A stretch of DNA of 46,381 nucleotides from DASSBR01 sp035708085 (GTDB taxonomy: Bacteria; Pseudomonadota; Gammaproteobacteria; Natronospirales; DASSBR01), in contig DASSTE010000029.1 of NCBI GenBank assembly GCA_035708085.1, positions 1-46,381 on the forward strand, given 5' to 3'. Below are positions 43,687 to 46,381 of the stretch, one piece after another. Below the pieces are notes generated by a model. It did not search any database and was not told the origin of the DNA. It saw only the letters and a list, made by a program, of their open reading frames with translations. A program made the translations under genes and the position numbers. Each line of letters opens with the position of its first letter. Positions within the stretch are counted from its first letter, which is position 1.

Positions 43687-46329
43687 ATGAAAACTGCCTC
43701 TATGTCACAGCGACTGGCGGTTGCACTGGCTGTCACGCTTGCCGGCGCAGGTTTTTGTGCCTACGCAGCGACCGTTTACTATCAGCCAACATTGACAACC
43801 TCCCGCTTTGCCGGACCCGTAATCCGCACCGGCAACGGACCGGCGTCGATCCTCGTCACCGATATGAATGGCGATGGAACGGCTGATCTGGTCATTGCCG
43901 CCGAAGCCTCGAACGCCATTGGGATTCAGCCGGGAAAGGGCGATGGACGCTACGATTTTCTCCAGTACAAAGAATTCCCCGCGGGCAACAGCCCGATCGC
44001 GCTCGCGCTCGGCGATTTCAATGGTGACGGCAACCAGGATCTCGTCGAGGTGGCGCAGGCCGATAACGCCATCGATGTGTTCCTGGCCAATGGCGACGGC
44101 AGCTTTGCGCCTCGAAACGAGTACGTTGTCGGGAAAAAGCCGTCGGCGATAGCCACGGCGGATTTGAACGGCGATGGCATAACCGACATCGTCGTCTCCA
44201 ATGCCGGCAGCAATTCTGTAAGCGTATTGATAGGTAAATCCGACGGCACATTCGATAGCGCGCAGAATTTTTCCGTCGGCACCAATCCGGCCGGGATCGC
44301 AGTCATCATGTCGGACGCCGGAAAAGCAACGGCGATAGTCACCGCCAACAAGGCTGACAATTCCATCAGCGTCCTCAAGAACAACGGCGACGGGAGTCTC
44401 GGCGCCTCAGTCAGCTACAGCGCGGGCGCAGGTCCGTCCTCCGTCGCTGCCGCCGACGTCAATGGCGACAAGCAAGCGGATCTCGTTGTGGCCAATCAGG
44501 GCGACAGCACGGTCAGTGTCCTGCTGGGCGAGTCCGACGGCACCTTCGGGACGCCGACAGAGTTGGATAACGCGCAGTCGCCGACACGGGTCGCACTAAC
44601 GGATCAGGATGGCGACGGTAACGTAGACATCATTACGGCCGGCGCGACCGGCGAGGTAACCGTATTTCGGGGTAACGGCGACGGCTCGTTTCGGCCGCCG
44701 ACAAGTTATGCCGCCGGAACGAATCTCTCCGATCTCGCGGTGGCAGATGCAAACGGAGACGGCCGCAAAGACGTTGTAGTCGCCAATGACGGCGGTATCA
44801 ACGGCAACGGAGACAGTATCGCGTTTCTGTTCGCCAATGCAGATGGGACACTGCAAGCACGGACAGATTACGATTTGTCGGACATCGTCTTTGCCAGCGG
44901 AATCGCCGCGGGGGATCTGAACGGTGACGACAAACCGGATCTGGCTGTGGTATATGGCCCGACCTCGGGCGGCTCGATCTTGCAGGTGTGGCTCAATGGC
45001 GGTGACGGTACGTTTAGCCTCGCGCAGAGCATTCCTATCTCCACTGGTGCGGAAAAAGTCTACATAGCGGACGTTACGGGCGACGACAAAGCCGACTTGG
45101 TAGCGGTCGGTGGCTACAGCGACATCCACATATATGTCGGTGACGGTGCGGGTAGCTTCACGGCGGGACAGCACATAAAAACCGGCGTCGGTCCAGTCGC
45201 CGCTGCAATTGCAGACTTCAACGGCGACGGGTCGTTGGACATTGCAACAGCCAATACCAACGAAGGCACGATCAGCATCCACCTCGGTGCTGGCGACGGC
45301 ACGTTTGATGCGCAGCCATATCGCACGTTCGCAGCCGGGGGTGGTGTTTCCGACGTAAAAGCGGCCGATTTCAACAAGGATGGCAAGCTGGATCTGGTCG
45401 CCGCGGACTACTCGGACAATGCGGCCAGTGTACTTTTGGGAAACGGTGACGGAACGTTTCAGACGGCGACGAAATATTCATCAGATTCCGAGTCCCTGCC
45501 GCAAACGATAGCTGTGGCTGATTTCAATGCGGACGGAAACAGTGATTTTGCCGTCGCCTATGTCGGCACGAACACCGTCGAAATTTTTCTCGGCAAAGGC
45601 GATGGCTCGTTCGAGAAGCCGGTCTTTTACTCAATCTGGTGGGCGGGTCCGACGGGGCTGCTTGCCCGCGATATAGATGGGGATGGCGATGCCGACCTTC
45701 TGATGGCCGATGATGCAAGTGACACCGTTACCGTGCTGTACGGTGCGGGTGACGGCACGTTCAACGGTGAGGCGGAGGTCGCGGTCGACGGACTGCCCAG
45801 CGTAATAACAGTAGCCAACTTCAATGGCGATGACCGGCTCGACATGGCGGTCGCGACGGGGTCCGGCTTTTCGGTCGTTCCGGGAGTGGATCGTCCGCCC
45901 GAGACCGACGGAGGCAGTTTTACGATGAAAGAGGGCGCCTCGCTTTCAGCGAAACTGACCGCCAAAGATCCCGACCCGGACGACACGGTACTGGCGTTCA
46001 ATATGCTGAAGCAGCCACCGCATGGGAAAGTTACTCTCGCATCCGACGGCGCTTTCACTTATACGCCCAACAGCGACTTTCAAGGCAAGGATCAGTTCAC
46101 CTATAACGTCAGCGACAAACACACCAGCTCGGGTGACGGCGTGGTAGAAATTCATGTAGAGAGCACATCCAATCCGTCCCCGGCCCCTGGCCCATCCCCT
46201 TCGCCGAAGCCGGTTGCCTCATCCAGTGGCGGTGGTGGCGGCGCAACTGGCCCGATGATGTTTGTTTGGATCCTGCTGGCCGTCGGGTGTCGCCGACGGT
46301 ATTTCAGATTGGATCGTAGAGCGGATTGA
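43687..46329 (+). CDS. Exported FG-GAP/VCBS propeller protein with cadherin-like domain and GlyGly-CTERM-like tail
   Basis: An 880-residue protein with an N-terminal signal peptide (cut near AYAA) and about 13 FG-GAP repeats from residue 50 to 735, each with a D-x-[DN]-x-D-G/D-x-x-D calcium loop (DMNGDGTADLV, DFNGDGNQDLV, DLNGDGITDIV, DANGDGRKDVV, DFNKDGKLDLV, DIDGDGDADLL). A cadherin/tandem-95-like domain (about 735-830: FTMKEGASLSAKLTAKDPDP, YTPNSDFQGKDQFTYNVSDK) follows. A Pro-rich spacer leads to SSSGGGGGATGPMMFVWILL and then RRRYFR, a glycine run, hydrophobic helix and Arg cluster as in GlyGly-CTERM sorting tails. A GGAGG site precedes the ATG. It is probably secreted by a type II system and cut by a rhombosortase. 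Confidence 0.85.
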   Translation: MKTASMSQRLAVALAVTLAGAGFCAYAATVYYQPTLTTSRFAGPVIRTGNGPASILVTDMNGDGTADLVIAAEASNAIGIQPGKGDGRYDFLQYKEFPAGNSPIALALGDFNGDGNQDLVEVAQADNAIDVFLANGDGSFAPRNEYVVGKKPSAIATADLNGDGITDIVVSNAGSNSVSVLIGKSDGTFDSAQNFSVGTNPAGIAVIMSDAGKATAIVTANKADNSISVLKNNGDGSLGASVSYSAGAGPSSVAAADVNGDKQADLVVANQGDSTVSVLLGESDGTFGTPTELDNAQSPTRVALTDQDGDGNVDIITAGATGEVTVFRGNGDGSFRPPTSYAAGTNLSDLAVADANGDGRKDVVVANDGGINGNGDSIAFLFANADGTLQARTDYDLSDIVFASGIAAGDLNGDDKPDLAVVYGPTSGGSILQVWLNGGDGTFSLAQSIPISTGAEKVYIADVTGDDKADLVAVGGYSDIHIYVGDGAGSFTAGQHIKTGVGPVAAAIADFNGDGSLDIATANTNEGTISIHLGAGDGTFDAQPYRTFAAGGGVSDVKAADFNKDGKLDLVAADYSDNAASVLLGNGDGTFQTATKYSSDSESLPQTIAVADFNADGNSDFAVAYVGTNTVEIFLGKGDGSFEKPVFYSIWWAGPTGLLARDIDGDGDADLLMADDASDTVTVLYGAGDGTFNGEAEVAVDGLPSVITVANFNGDDRLDMAVATGSGFSVVPGVDRPPETDGGSFTMKEGASLSAKLTAKDPDPDDTVLAFNMLKQPPHGKVTLASDGAFTYTPNSDFQGKDQFTYNVSDKHTSSGDGVVEIHVESTSNPSPAPGPSPSPKPVASSSGGGGGATGPMMFVWILLAVGCRRRYFRLDRRAD

Positions 46330-46381
46330 ACAGTTTGCTCTGACTGCAAGGAATCGGCGAAAATACGCGGCTCACACCGGG

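Overview
The window is a gene-dense, GC-rich stretch of a bacterial chromosome, most likely from a gammaproteobacterium near the Xanthomonadales/Nevskiales. The main support is the ftsY-ftsE-ftsX-rpoH order with rsmD-coaD-mutM next to it, a proteobacterial rpoH with its heat-shock promoter motif, lipoprotein and type II secretion style signals, and several kinds of intergenic palindromic repeat. I saw no tRNA, rRNA, CRISPR array, phage or intact insertion sequence. No genus can be named from the sequence alone.

Layout. 1-3230: the 5' end of a BlaI/MecI-type repressor with its own operators, a PLP-dependent D-amino-acid lyase, small membrane proteins, a remnant resembling the end of a KirBac potassium channel, and a glyoxalase-like protein. 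3244-5351: an uncharacterised pair, a multi-pass coiled-coil membrane protein and a von Willebrand A lipoprotein. 5540-9784: two exported peptidases (M13 and S9). 9895-14847: a KaiC-KaiB-KaiB-hybrid histidine kinase operon, divergent from an Hsp20 gene. 14934-20655: YihY, a Rieske/FAD reductase coupled to a glutathione transferase, an aldo/keto reductase remnant, and a PAS-PAS-GGDEF-EAL protein. 20663-30978: housekeeping genes (acetyltransferase, uup, rpoH, ftsX, ftsE, ftsY), a VolA-like lipase, rsmD, coaD and mutM. 31048-40539: an M16 peptidase lipoprotein, a MacB-like permease, and a Gld-type ABC export operon. 40836-46329: two large surface proteins with FG-GAP/VCBS calcium-loop repeats, one a lipoprotein and one with a GlyGly-CTERM-like tail.

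The most interesting theme is stress and timing control. The kai operon has no kaiA, carries two unlike KaiB proteins and ends in a PAS-PAS-HisKA-receiver kinase. The intergenic region it shares with hsp20 has a near-perfect sigma-32 promoter facing hsp20 and a second sigma-32-like promoter, with the same 13-base spacing, facing kaiC. The sigma-32 gene itself (rpoH) lies 9 kb away and has a perfect CIRCE inverted repeat, the HrcA operator, in its leader. Together these suggest, but do not prove, an HrcA -> RpoH -> Hsp20/Kai circuit.

A second theme is repeats. A previously unfamiliar palindromic element built of 14-base units flanks the ftsY-ftsE-ftsX block on both sides, and other REP-like palindromes lie at 23098, 33872 and 36430. 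Promoter, operator and domain calls come from reading the sequence only; no database search was run.
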